Origin: Neovahlkampfia damariscottae
Lineage: Eukaryota; Heterolobosea; Selenaionea; Neovahlkampfiida; Neovahlkampfiidae
Length of the DNA stretch: 64,000 nt
Assembly: GCA_016618085.1 (NCBI GenBank)
Contig: JABLTG010000003.1
Location: 62,001-126,000, forward strand
Direction: 5' to 3'
Below, piece after piece: positions 46,617-57,800 of this stretch (positions are counted from its first letter, which is position 1; each line of letters begins with the position of its first letter). The notes under the pieces are model-generated. The model worked only from the letters and a program-made list of their open reading frames with translations, did not search any database and was not told the DNA's origin. Made by a program: the position numbers and the translations under genes.

Positions 46617-47337
46617 ATGAAGTTGTTAAATAAACTGAAGAAACCAACACTTGAAGAATTTAGAGAGAAATTTTTTAAAAAAGAGATTCCTTGTCTTATA
46701 ACGGATTCAATATCAACTTGGAAAGCTTTAAAAAGTTGGAAAAATGCTGAGTACCTGATTGAAAACACAACAAATAAAAAAATACCGATTGAAACAAGTT
46801 CATACACCAATTTTGAAACAAAACTAATTTCTTTTCAAAATTATATCCAAGATAAATCTTCTGGTTACCTTGCTCAAGTAGGAGGATAAAAAAATTTTTC
46901 TTATTTTTTTTTAGTATCCTTTGTTTGAAGATTTTGAAAATTTAAAAAATGATTTTGAAATACCAAAATACTGCAAAGCTGGTTTAGGCGATATATACAT
47001 GATAAATGCTTGGATTGGACCAAAAAATACAATTTCAAATTTACATTATGATCCAAATCCAAATTTGTTTTGTCAAATTAAAGGAAAAAAAAAAATTAGG
47101 ATTTATGATAAAAAAGATTCAAAATTTATGTATCCTCATAAACATTTTAGGTTGAAAAATACAAGTCAAGTTAATTTAGATGAAGAAGTGGATGCTGAAA
47201 AATTCCCAGGATTTGATTCTTTGGAATATTGGGAATTTGAAATCAATGAAGGTGAAATGTTATTTATTCCTTGTAAATTTTGGCATCATGTTAAGTCATT
47301 GGAGGAGAGTATTTCCATAAATTTTTGGTTTCGCTGA
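46617..47337 (+). CDS. JMJD5/KDM8-like JmjC dioxygenase
   Basis: Exons 46617-46877 and 46915-47337 (intron 37 nt) give 227 residues. It matches KDM8: YLAQ-YPLFEDFENLKNDF, then INAWIGPKNTISNLHYDPNP, NTSQVNLDEE and GEMLFIPCKFWHHVKSLE. The Fe(II) facial triad is visible as H and D of LHYDPNPN plus H of WHHV. KDM8 is a 2-oxoglutarate-dependent arginyl hydroxylase. The protein is shorter than human KDM8 because it lacks the N-terminal helical domain. It is the only apparently intact gene between two decayed blocks. ATTGG ends just 4 bp before the ATG. Confidence 0.88.
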
Positions 47338-49046
47338 TTTTTTGAAGTCATCAGTAAAAATGAGCAAAAATAGAATTTAATTTATAAAATTCCAGAAATT
47401 ATAATATTTTGAAAGAAATGGGAATTCATTTCTGTCCAACTAAATTGACCAATAACAACAATGGACATTTAAATGTTTACGAATATTTTTTCATGACATT
47501 TTGGAAAAACAGAAGAAACTAAACAAAAAGAAAAACACTTCTAAAGAACGTAAAGAATAAATGTAAAGGAATAATTTGCTTCACAATCTCCAGTACATGA
47601 ACATAAAAACTGAAATTCTTTAGGCATTGGAACTTGTGTGTGATGAAAAAACTGTTATGAAGAATAAATTATATTTTCGTTATAAATTTTTGTTGTGCAA
47701 CGTTTTTTCAAAACATTTTTAAAACGCAAAAACTGTATTAAATATAATGGTATTATTTGGAGACGTAAAATTTTCGTCTACATGTAGGAAGTTTTGCCAA
47801 TATTTACTGGTAGAATGTTCGGTAACAAATATTCTTTCAAGCAAGTGATATCTTAATTTGAAGCATTATTTTTGGGTTTGAAGCAATTGAATACTTCATT
47901 TCAGTTGAAACTTTTATAATAGTTCATTTTGTAAAGAACTATTATTAAATCTTGCTTTATAGAATCAATCAAAATTGTTAAGACAATATTCAAAAGTTAG
48001 ATAAATGAAAACAAGGAAAACTTACTTTACCACATTGAAATGAAGCAAAAGAAGAATTAATTTAACTTTACATATTATTAATTAATTTTAACTATAAATT
48101 TGTTAATTCAAAACCAACACCAGGAAGATGGATCAAAAACTATAAAAATAAAATGTTTTTCTATTACAATTCCATTATACAATCACATTTAAATGATCAA
48201 TATTTTATCAAAACCTATGTTAAAAATGTAATAAAAGTAAATGAAAATATTGGATTTTACTTTAAAAATATTATTAAAAATTAAAGAATCTAAAAATGTT
48301 AATTAAAGAATTTGATATTAATTTTGAAAATGGTTATAAAATCCCAAATGAAAGAAAACCAAACCAACAAAACAATATGAAAATTCAAATGATAATTTAA
48401 ATTAAAAATCACAAAAGAAAGAAATTTTACTAAATTACATTTGTTGAATATGTTTAAAAAAATATATTGTATCTTATTTTATTCATAATTATCTTTATAA
48501 ATATTCAAATGGTGGTTTAAATTAATAGAATGATCTATGTTTAATATTTAAAAATTATGAAAAATCAATCAAAGTTAAAAAAGTTAACTTAAAAAAATTA
48601 GAAAAAAATTAACAATAAACTATCACTTAAAAAACAAATAGAATTTATTAACAATTTGAATGATTATTTTGAGTTTCAATCTAAAAAACAATAATATATT
48701 AAAAGAATTACTTATGTTATTAAAATCTTTAAATTAAACAGCTATATTAGCTATTACAAATCCTTTCAACACTAATAAAATATTAAAACTAGTTGGAAAA
48801 ATTAATAGTGAATCAAATATTACCATGATTAATGAAGTAGTTGTAAATGAACTAAAATAAATTTTTCAACTTACTAATATAAAATTAGTTTAACTGATGA
48901 AAAAACCACAAAGTTTTTAGTAATAAAAATCAACTTATTTTTATGAAAATTTAACAAAATTATAAATTACAAGTTAAAATTTTAAAAGGTGTTTAAGAAT
49001 TTAAAATTTTACTTAGAAATGAATTATGTTAAACAGAGGTTTTAAT
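47338..49046. other. AT-rich, gene-free island
   Basis: About 1.7 kb, poorer in G and C than the rest, with the plus strand A-rich and G-poor from about 48.0 kb. Only eroded open pieces occur (for example around 48105-48280 and 48735-48860, plus). An isolated CCAAT at 47449-47453 in TTGACCAATAACA stands next to an ATG (47461) followed at once by a stop, like an orphan promoter. No RNA gene or terminal repeat is recognised. Confidence 0.5.
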
Positions 49047-49685
49047 ATGAATCTTGAAAAGTACTTTGAAACAAAGCAAAATGAAAAAAAAGAAATCAAT
49101 CAATTGGAACAACATGAATTAGATAAAAAAATTTATGAAAATCTAAAAATTCAAAAACTTTGAAAAGAAAATAAAAGCTTTCAATTAATATTTTTAATAA
49201 ATTTAATTCATATTCAATATTTATTAAAACTAGGAACTACAAAAGAAAAACTCAGTAAACACTACATTAAAAATTATAAACCATTTAAATTCAATGTAAA
49301 ACAAATTGAAAAATTTTATTACAAATATATTAAAGTAAGAGTATTGAAAGATATTTTTCAAGAAGATGATACAAATGAAATCAAATTCAATTTAAGTTTT
49401 GTTGTTACAACAAATTCAAAAAGAAAAACAATTATTACAATTGATTATTCACATTTATTAAAAATTCTACTTAATTTAAAAACAAAATTTCTTTTAATCA
49501 CTTTAACACTATCATTTATAAATGATGGTCAATCCATTACATTTGGAAAAATAAATTGTAAAGATGCTTTTTACTTGACAGCACTATTAAAAGAAAGTAA
49601 AAAATTCTTTAACTTTTTAATAGGAAATAAAGATTTCAGATGGAAGGTTTGTGCATATGGAATTAATGGAATGTCAATGTATTAA
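49047..49685 (+). pseudogene. Broken ORF of unknown, possibly mobile-element, origin
   Basis: A plus-strand coding-like frame of about 210 codons, not continuous. The N-terminal part is charged and coiled-coil-like; the C-terminal part is globular with a TLTLSFINDGQS segment. I do not recognise the family. The surrounding decayed, AT-rich sequence suggests an old insertion. More coding-like debris continues to about 50.08 kb. Confidence 0.35.
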
Positions 49686-50175
49686 AGCATGTTTACAAAG
49701 TCAATTTTCCAAATATAATTGTTAAAAATACCTTAAAGATTGTAACATTTACAACTTCCTTACTTTGAATTATGGCATTTAAAAGAGTATTAACAAGTTT
49801 ATAATTAAATAAGGGTGGAAAATTCATCAATACCACTATTGATTCATTAAAACAAATTTGGAATATAAATGAAATAATTCCATTACTCTATGCTTATAAC
49901 TCTAAAATTGAACGTAGTAATAAAGACTTCAGATCAAAAATTCATCTCTTCAAATATCAATTGGAAATCAAAGACTATTATTGAAAGGAAATACAATTCT
50001 ACAAAAGGAAAATTGACTGTTGTAGCAAAAAATACATATGAGAAGTATTTTATTTCAAATTTTTTACTGTCAAGTGAAAAATAAATCTTTGAATGTTTGA
50101 AATAATAGTTTAAAAAACTATCTTTGTTTATTTCACCATTAAAAAAACGAAAATAAAACATAACTGTATTCCATT
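49686..50175. other. Decayed AT-rich sequence
   Basis: Short open pieces in different frames (for example 49750-49980 and 49890-50084, plus) look like continuing remains of the same island. No intact gene is seen. The 3' side adjoins the YAE1 stop. Confidence 0.4.
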
Positions 50176-50637
50176 TTAAATTTCCTTCAAAATTGATGAT
50201 TTAATTTCCAAATACTCTTCCAAAAATTCAATCTCTTTTACAACTTGTTGCTTTTCAACAAAATCTTCAAGATATTTCAATATCAATGCATCTCTAAGAT
50301 TTAATTTCTTCAAATTTTCTTCAATAATTGTCAATCTATCAAATTTATTTTTTGAAATTTCTTTGATGGCTCTTTTGGAAAATAATTTTTAATTTTTTTT
50401 GAAAAAAATGATTTCTTACTGAAGTTCACCGAATATTTGTCCAAAGGTATAATTTTGTTTTGTTCCAATAATAAAACCATCTTCAAATCCTTTTTGTCTT
50501 TCGTTTTCCACGTTGACTTGTTCCATTCCTTCATTGAAACCGATGGATTCATATTTTCTTTGGATAGATTCATTTTCTAAATCTCTCATTTTTTGTTCAT
50601 ACTCTTCATTGTTCAAATCATCATCCCATACATCCAT
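50176..50637 (-). CDS. YAE1: YAE1-like protein
   Basis: Two exons (intron 48 nt) give 137 residues starting at MDVWDDD. The Yae1 domain is clear: YESIGFNEGMEQVNVENERQ, KGFEDGFIIGTK, F.QIFGEL, the deca-GX3-like pattern of alternating Gly. In yeast and humans YAE1 with LTO1 adapts the ribosome-recycling factor ABCE1/RLI1 to the cytosolic Fe-S assembly machinery. The frame is open 18 codons further upstream but without an ATG, so 50637 is the start unless another exon exists. Confidence 0.85.
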
Positions 50638-50709
50638 TTTGTTTGGTAAAGTTTGTTGTTGTTGTTTATTGGTTGAAGAAATTTCCGCCAATCATTGAGT
50701 ATTAAGCAA
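50638..50709. promoter_or_regulatory. 72-bp divergent promoter of YAE1 and SSL1
   Basis: The start codons of YAE1 (minus) and SSL1 (plus) are 72 bp apart. ATTGG at 50668-50672 and CCAAT at 50688-50692 face opposite ways. Confidence 0.5.
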
Positions 50710-51979
50710 ATGGAAATAGAAGACGAAGACAATACTTACGTTTGGGAAAAAAAATACGTTGGAGCTTGGGAAAAAATTGAAGAAGAAATTGTAGAATCAA
50801 GAGAAAAAGGTATTTCAAAAAAATAAAATAAAAAAAAAAAATTCACACAGAAATTCATGAACAAAGAAAAAAAAGAGAAAAATTATTAGATAGAGTAAAC
50901 AATATTGTAGAAAGAGGAGTTATAAGGTTTTTATTTTTAGTGCTTGATTGGTTTGAAAAAACAAAAAATTTAAAAATTAGGTCTCATGGTTTGACGATAC
51001 GTGATCATGACTTTCAATCAAAGCGAGTTGTTTTAATTGAATCATCAACAAAATCTTTTGTTAAAGAATATTTTGATCAAAATCCAATTTGCCAAATGGG
51101 TCTAATCATCTCAAGAAATGGGATCGCTGAAAAAATTTCAGATTTAACTGGAAATCCAAAAAAAATATTAAAAGCTGTTGATGAATTACCAAAGTTTGGT
51201 GGTGATGCTTCAATGCAAAACAGTTTAGAAATTGCTTATGAATCATTTCAATCAGTTCCTGTTTATGGAACAAAAGAAATTTTGATTCTTTATTCAGCAT
51301 TGAGTTCAATTGATCCTTCTGATATTTTTGAAACTATTAAAAAATTAAAAAAAGCAAAAATTAGATGTTCTATTGTTGGATTAGGTTCTGAAATTTATGT
51401 TGGAAAATATCTGTCTAAAGAAACAGATGGAACTTATTCAATTCCTTTGACAGAAGAAAATTATAGAGAATTGATATTACAACATGCGATACCACCTCCA
51501 AGTAAAAAAGGATCAAAAATTGTATTTTCAAATTTTTTATTTCTAAAAGCAATAGAATCCATCGTTAATTTCAATGGGCTTTCCACAAAAGAGACCTGAT
51601 ACATTAAATGCAATGTGTATATGTCATAAAGATATTACGCCTGGAGGTTATTTGTGCCCAAGATGTAAATGAAAATAATACATAATTTAACTAGAAAATA
51701 GGTTCAAGTAAACATTGTCAATTGCCAGTTGATTGTGAGATTTGCAAACTTTCTTTGGTATCAAGTCCACATTTAGCACGTTCATATCATCATTTATTTC
51801 CTGTTAAATCGTATAAAGAAATTGAACCAGAAACCAATATGAATTGCGCTTCTTGTCAAAAATATTTGATAAAAGGTAATAGTTTGTTTTTGCAATGTCC
51901 AGATTGTTCAGGAGTCTTTTGTTTTGATTGTGATCAATTTATACATGATTCACTTCATAATTGTCCAACTTGTGAATAA
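50710..51979 (+). CDS. SSL1: TFIIH core subunit SSL1/p44 (GTF2H2)
   Basis: Four exons (introns about 35-41 nt) give about 385 residues (human 395). The N-terminus has WEKKYVGAWEKIEEEIVESR. The vWA domain reads FLFLVLDWFEKT, VKEYFDQNPICQMGLIISRN, EKISDLTGNPKKIL, IRCSIVGLGSEIYV. The C-terminus has the Zn-binding region: MGFPQKRPD, MCICHKDITPGGYLCPRC, LPVDCEICKLSLVSSPHLAR, SYHHLFPV and a C4-type RING-like end CPDCSGVFCFDCD...HDSLHNCPTC. It works in nucleotide excision repair and RNA polymerase II initiation and binds XPD. The stop is inside an AATAAA. Confidence 0.93.
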
Positions 51980-52078
51980 ATTTTCCTCCTGTAAAATGTT
52001 CTAAAAATAAAACTAAGTATCTAATTTCCAACCAATAAACAAGCACTAGCTAACCTCAGGTGGATCTGTATTCTTTGA
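51980..52078 (+). promoter_or_regulatory. Promoter region of the TALE homeobox gene
   Basis: The 99-bp gap holds CCAAT at 52032-52036 (in CCAACCAATAAAC), 43 bp before the ATG at 52079. Confidence 0.4.
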
Positions 52079-52510
52079 ATGTCATACGAACAACTTTCAA
52101 AATCAAAGTTCTATCCAGTGGAAACGAGAAAGTACCTTCAAAATTGGTATGACGAACATTCAGAAAATGGTTTTTGCTACCCAACACAAGAAGATAAAAT
52201 AGATCTTGGTAATTTCGAAATTGAATTCTAACATTCAGCAAAAACAACCAGACTTTCGATGGGACAGGTTAACACCTGGTTCACTAACACAAGAAGAAAG
52301 TTCAGAAAAAATATTGAAAAAAAAAATCGAGATGCATCTTCGAATTCGCATCTTGTAGTAAAACTCGATGCAAATGACCATGGTTTTCCAAATCCACATC
52401 ATATGCAGTTGTATAAAACACAAAAAATGGACTTGAAGTTTTTGGACAACGAACAACCAAATGAAATTCTTTGCAACAGATTTCTGGTGGAAAATCTTGG
52501 TTGTGATTGA
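52079..52510 (+). CDS. TALE-class homeodomain protein, very small
   Basis: Exons 52079-52208 and 52239-52510 (30-nt intron) give 133 residues. The homeodomain starts near residue 9: FYPVETRKYLQNWYDEHSEN, then GFCYPTQEDKIDLAKTTRLS and MGQVNTWFTNTRRKFRKN. Helix 3 has the WFxNxRRK core (usual TALE form WFINARRR), and YPTQEDK fits the TALE three-residue loop plus YPS.EEK. The intron falls in helix 2, and skipping it would destroy the domain, which supports the model. About 60 residues follow without known motifs. TALE proteins regulate mating type or development in plants, fungi and amoebae; the role here is unknown. Confidence 0.88.
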
Positions 52511-52996
52511 AGTTTTGTATTAATACATTTTTCTAATTTGACTCAAATTTTCTTTTTGCTCGTTCGACTGCGGTTTTCTTTGGATTAAATTTGTTGCTTT
52601 TTTGTCGATACCAAAAAAACATTTCAGCCACTAATTTTTTATTTTTGAAGTGATAGTTTCTTTTGAAATTTCAGACCATACAATGACCAAAATCGATAGG
52701 ACAAGTATTTTTTTTAACTAAAAAATTTATTTTGGACAGATGAAACAAATAATGTTTTGAGATTATGTTTTAGTTTATGGATTTCATCAAGATCTTCAAC
52801 AAATTTAGACATCTCGGCAATTTTTTTTTGTTTTCCGCCTTTTATTCATAAGATTAGCAGAAAGAAGTTCGATATTTCAGGTTGTTGATCAATTGTTAAT
52901 GAATTTGTGTCTCTTTTTCACCATTGTTTTTTTGGTTTCCAAAATCTATATGATTGGTCAAATTATTTTGCTTCTTTAGTACGTGTCACGCACAAA
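52511..52996. other. Spacer with a promoter-like end
   Basis: 486 bp, AT-rich. ATTGG at 52953-52957 in TATGATTGGTCA lies 40 bp before the likely start of the TM2D gene. I see no other gene or RNA. Confidence 0.45.
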
Positions 52997-53719
52997 ATGG
53001 ACAAAATATTTTTATTTTATTTTTTTTTCATTCAAATGGTTTTTACTTCAGAAGTAATTTTAAACTTCAATTTGAATGAAAAAAACTCAACTGCTCTGGA
53101 TTTTCGAAGAGTAAATTCAAGGAAAAAAAAAAAAATTAAAAAAGTTAGAATTGTTCAACTCTCATAACATCAAAATATTCATGTAATTTAAATCAAAGTT
53201 GTATATTAGGAATGAATTATATCGCAGATTGTCAAGGAAATTCATCAATTTGTGATTTTCCAAAATTTAAAAAAGAATACACCTGTAATTATTGCTGGCA
53301 ATTGCCTGACCATCTTCAAATATGCCATTCTGAATTTGAAAATTCATGTGAAAGTGGCGTTGATGTTTTAAAGTACAAATGCGAAACAGAAAAACATACA
53401 CTTTGTTTTGGAAATAGAACATTTGAAAAATATCAAACATGTCGATTTACAACTGGAAAAAAATGGCCAATTGCTTTGTTTTTAAGTATATTTTTTGGTG
53501 CTTTTGGTTTAGACAGGTTTTATTTGGGATATATTGGATTTGGATTTTTGAAACTTTTCACACTTGGAGGTAAAAGAAGAAAACTAAATTTTTTGTTTTA
53601 GGTCTGGGCAGTTGGGTATTGGTTGATGCAGGTCAGAAAAAAAAAAGTTTTTTTAACATAAAAAAGTTTTAATTTCCATTGGTTATTTACAGCCTGGTGA
53701 TGGTTCTGTTTATTATTAA
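52997..53719 (+). CDS. TM2-domain (TM2D) protein
   Basis: The C-terminal part is clear: CFGNRTFEKYQTCRFTTGKK, WPIALFLSIFFGAFGLDRF, YLGYIGFGFLKLFTLGG, then after introns LGSWVLVDA and VLISIGYLQPGDGSVYY. This matches TM2D1-3 (TGNRTF, FLGFLGADRFYLGYPALGLLK, GIGSLIDFILI, GPSDGSSY). The Cys-rich ectodomain is at 53212-53480. A signal-peptide-like exon (MDKIFLFYFFFIQMVFTSE) starts at 52997, but I could not find a splice path that joins it in frame to 53212, so the N-terminus is uncertain. In animals TM2D proteins act in Notch and phagocytic pathways. Confidence 0.8.
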
Positions 53720-53729
53720 TATAATCAAT

Positions 53730-54696
53730 TTAAATAAACTTCGGTGAATCTTTTAATGATAATATTTCAATTTTATCACCAATTTTAATTCTTCCTTCAC
53801 TTTCGTGTAAAAGATTAACTCCGAAAAGTTGTTCTTCACTTCCTTTCATAATTACTGTCCTATACTCTTTTAAAGTACTTCTTGGCTCTTTAGAAACATC
53901 TCCTGTATCAGGGTCAACATTTGGAAGAGTGCATCTTGTACAAGGCTTTACGTTATGATACTTGATGTCGCCAATTTTGAATGTTTTCCATTTGTCTTCT
54001 TCGTATGCGTCTGAACCTGAAACAACAATATTAGGTCTAAAAATTCTCATGTCCAATTTTCTTGTTGAAATTCTAGATTGCAAATCAGCAAGTGAAGATT
54101 CGTTTGTAAGTAAAAATGGATAACCATCTTGAAATAAAGTTCCTTCGTTTTTGAATGAAACATCTTTTTTTGAGTATGGTCTATAGTGATCAGATGCTGT
54201 AACCACTAATCTAACTTTTTTTTCCAAAAAGTTTTGAAACCATTTTGCAGCTTCGTCACCACAATCAACAGCTGAAACAACATCATTCCAAATTTGAACA
54301 TCAATTCTATTTCTTGATTCTTCTAGCTCTTTTATATCCAAGAATTCCAATTTTTGATCAACTCCTGGAGCAGAAATTGTTAAAGCACCTTCTTTGGTGA
54401 TTATTGTTTCAACTAAACACATTTTTGGAATTTCTCTTTGAGTAGCGTGGTTTTTTGTTTTTTCATAAATTAACATAAATCTTAAAAGGTTGAGTTGATT
54501 TTGAAGGTTACTTTCTGTCATATAATAAACCAGTTTTATCGATATACCATTCATCCACTTCCATAGGTTTACAACTTTTCACTGGATGAACATATAATTT
54601 TGATACTTTTATTTCATGTTTTTTTTGTTCATTATTCTTTTTGAAGAACAAATACAAAACCAAAATGACAACCACTCCAACTAAAATTGTGTACAT
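53730..54696 (-). CDS. mARC-like MOSC-domain molybdenum enzyme
   Basis: Two exons (intron 33-34 nt) give about 310 residues. An N-terminal TM helix (VGVVVILVLYLFF) is followed by KVSKLYVHPVKSCKPMEVDE, the MOSC N-terminal domain. Then come the PYSKKD, FQDGYPFLLTNESSLADL, FRPNIVVSG and KPCTRCTLPNVDPDTGD motifs of mitochondrial amidoxime reducing component. The Cys in CTRC corresponds to the molybdenum-binding region. mARC reduces N-hydroxylated compounds with cytochrome b5 on the outer mitochondrial membrane; the N-anchored topology fits. ATTGG starts 5 bp upstream of the ATG. Confidence 0.9.
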
Positions 54697-54866
54697 TTTG
54701 ATTGGACAAGGAAAAAAATTATTTTACTTTGATTTAAACATTTTAAAACATCTAAAAAGCAAAAATTTAAATGTCAATTTTGTAACGGATTTTTGTATTT
54801 ATCCAATCAAATTATTATCCTTCCAAAATCTCTTTGATTGGTCATTTCTATTTTTTTAAAAGAAAA
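54697..54866. promoter_or_regulatory. Divergent promoter of mARC and DOCK genes
   Basis: 170 bp with ATTGG at 54701-54705 (TTTGATTGGACA) beside the mARC start and at 54837-54841 (TTTGATTGGTCA) 26 bp before the DOCK start. These are two good examples of the window-wide element. Confidence 0.5.
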
Positions 54867-57800
54867 ATGAGTGACAAACCTAAACCTGACCAAGCGAGTA
54901 GTTTCAGCAAACTATTCTACAAAAAAAAGAAAGATCCAGGTGGAGGTGGTAATGATGCATTATCTCCTCATGGACACGAAAGTTTATCAGATGAAGAAAA
55001 AAAGTTAAATAGAAGGTCTTTATTTACAGATTTTACCATTGGAAATTTATTTAACGGTCAAAATAAATCTCTTCAAAGAATGGATTCAGCACATTCAAGT
55101 AAAGGTTCAGCAAGTCCAAGAAATAGCGGTAAAAATGTCTTATCTAGTCCAAGAAGAGTTGAATCGGTAAAATATCCATGGTTTATTTTTAATTGTTTTA
55201 AAAGATGGATATAAAAAGATCTCCTTCTGAAAAATCTTTAACAAGTGACGGAAGTAATTTTTTCGCGCAATTTTTAATTCTTTTGATTTAGCCGAAGATG
55301 ATTCCGCAGATACACTTTCAGATAGAAGATTAAACGATCACAGAAAATCAGGTTCTTCAAAAATTCCAGAATCTTCTCCATTCACGGTAGAATCACCAAG
55401 TGGAGAAATTTCAAAAGTTCTTGAAAAAAAAAGATCAGCAACCATCAGAACTTCTGAAAATGATGGAAATCCAGAAGTGTCCTCATATAACAACCTTGTA
55501 ATTTAGTTTTTCTTTTTAATTTTATTCACGTATAGCTTAACGTAAAAAATTACAAAGAAACACTTGAAGAATCATATAAAAAAGATGATTTAATTTTAGA
55601 TACTTTACAACAAAAAGATACAACTACTGACATCATGAATATTGTCAAAGAAAAAAATTTAAGTCAACCTGAATACTATATTGAAGAAGAAAAACCATCA
55701 GATGAAAAAGTGAATCAATTATCCATATTTTTAGTAATTTTTTTTGAATTCATTTTTAAAACTCTCTCAAATAGAAAGAAACACCAAATGCACCAAAACA
55801 TTTAGTAGAAGCTTTAGAAATTAGTGAAAGAGAATTAATTTATATTAGAATACCTTCTCAAGAAGAACCTGAAGAAATGGATCAATCACCAAGAAAGTTC
55901 AAAAATGACATTGTTTATGAAGTTGATGAAGAAAGAAAATTTGATTCTTTTGATGAAGAAAGGGGTTCTGATGCAAGTTTAGATGATTTTAAAAAAGAAA
56001 CAAAAAAAATTCAAATTAAAAAAAATATACCTGAAATACTTTCAAAAGATCCAATGGTTTCAAAAACAATGCTTGAAGGACATGTCAGAGTAAGTTTATT
56101 TTTTAATTTTTTATTCTTTTTTTTCAGTCTGAACCTTTTATTAAATTATTTGAATCAAGTTCATCACTTTTTGAAGCAAAGAATATTTTGAAAATGAATC
56201 GTCATAAAGATCCACTGAATAGTAGTTTTAGAGCTGATTGTTTTAATGTGTAAGAGTTTTTATTTTTTTTAACTCTTTTTTTTTTATCAGTAATAAGTCT
56301 TTGACTCACATTTTATTTTCACCTATAACTTTTTGTTTTGAAAAAATATATTCAGTTTTTCCACAATTTCAGGAAGATTTATATTGCTCAGTTACTCTTT
56401 ATTCACTTCCTTTTGATAGACATAAAAAAAGTGAACTTGCAAATTTACAAGATGAAGATATAAAACAAATTAGTGAAACTTTTAAATTTCAACTTGATGT
56501 TACAAATCCAACAGCACTTTCAAAGATACTAAATAAAATTGGAAAAGATAAAAAAAGAGAAAAAATTGATTACAAGTCAAAATCTGAACAAGGTCTTTTC
56601 ACAAATGTGAGTAATTTCGAAAGAGCATATTTCTTCTTCAAATTTTCAAGAGGTTTTAAAAGAGAAGAAACAGAAACTATTAATGATTTTTATGTCACTC
56701 CAGAAAAGGTTTGTTTTTGTTTTTTTAATTTTATTATGTGAACAGTTCAAACAAAGTCAAATTGAAAATTCATTGAAAAAAATAAAACCATTAGAAAAAG
56801 TTTTTGAAGATAAATTAACACCTTTTGCTTGGGGTTGTTGTAATTTGTTTGATGCAGTTAAAGCTAAAATGGTTGATCTGACAGAGATTTATCAATTGAA
56901 TATTTTTCCACCTGCATCTCATTTAATTAAATGTAAAATAACAAAAGAAATAGAACCACAAGCATGGAATCAATTAAAAACACGTCCAATTAAACTTGAT
57001 TCAATTATTTTATTAAGCTCATTGACAAAGTTGAATTTTGGTCAATCCAGAAAATACATTGAATCTAATCCTTGTTTTACAATCACACCAAAAAGTGGAA
57101 TTGCAAAAGAATTATTGAGCTTTGATCGTACAGGAGATGAAGTTTTAAGTACTGCAAATTATATGTACATTTATCCAAGACAAATTAGTTTACCACATAA
57201 ATATCATTACAAAAATATTTATATTGAAATTTCTTTACATGAAAATGATGAAGGATCACCTCCATTAAAAGCATTTTTTGATCCTGTTACAGGTGAAATT
57301 AAAAATTCAATTCAAACTGAATTGGAGTACAAGAGTAAAAGAACAAACAAACTTAACTTTTAAAAAGATTATAACTCACAATTTACTGATGAAATTAAAA
57401 TGCTTTTACCTTCAAATATTACAAAAAGTCATCACATTTTATTTAAATTTCATCATGCTTTTCATAAACTCAACAGCAAAATTTACTACTCTTTCATTGG
57501 TTATCAATTTGTTGATGTAAGAAAATTTTAAAAAAAAATTAATTTTTAAAAAGATTGAAAGTTTAGTTCAAAGAAGAAAAGATGAATTACGTTTACCTGT
57601 TTATATTGTTGAAAGAGATGTTTTAAAACCTGGTTACAGAGGTGGTAATTATGATAAATATGATGGTGGTAAAAAAGTATTTCACTTTGGATTTTCAATT
57701 CAATCAACTGTTCATGTGGAACACAGTGATTTCAAACCTTTTTTTGATGTAGTTGATTCTGGTATTAATGATGTTGATAATGGAACATTAATTCAAGCAC

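Noticed and set aside
50920-50940. A 14-nt intron in SSL1 (GTTTTTATTTTTAG)
   Set aside because: Reading through gives VIRFLFLVLDW, which matches the vWA start of p44, so the segment is coding.
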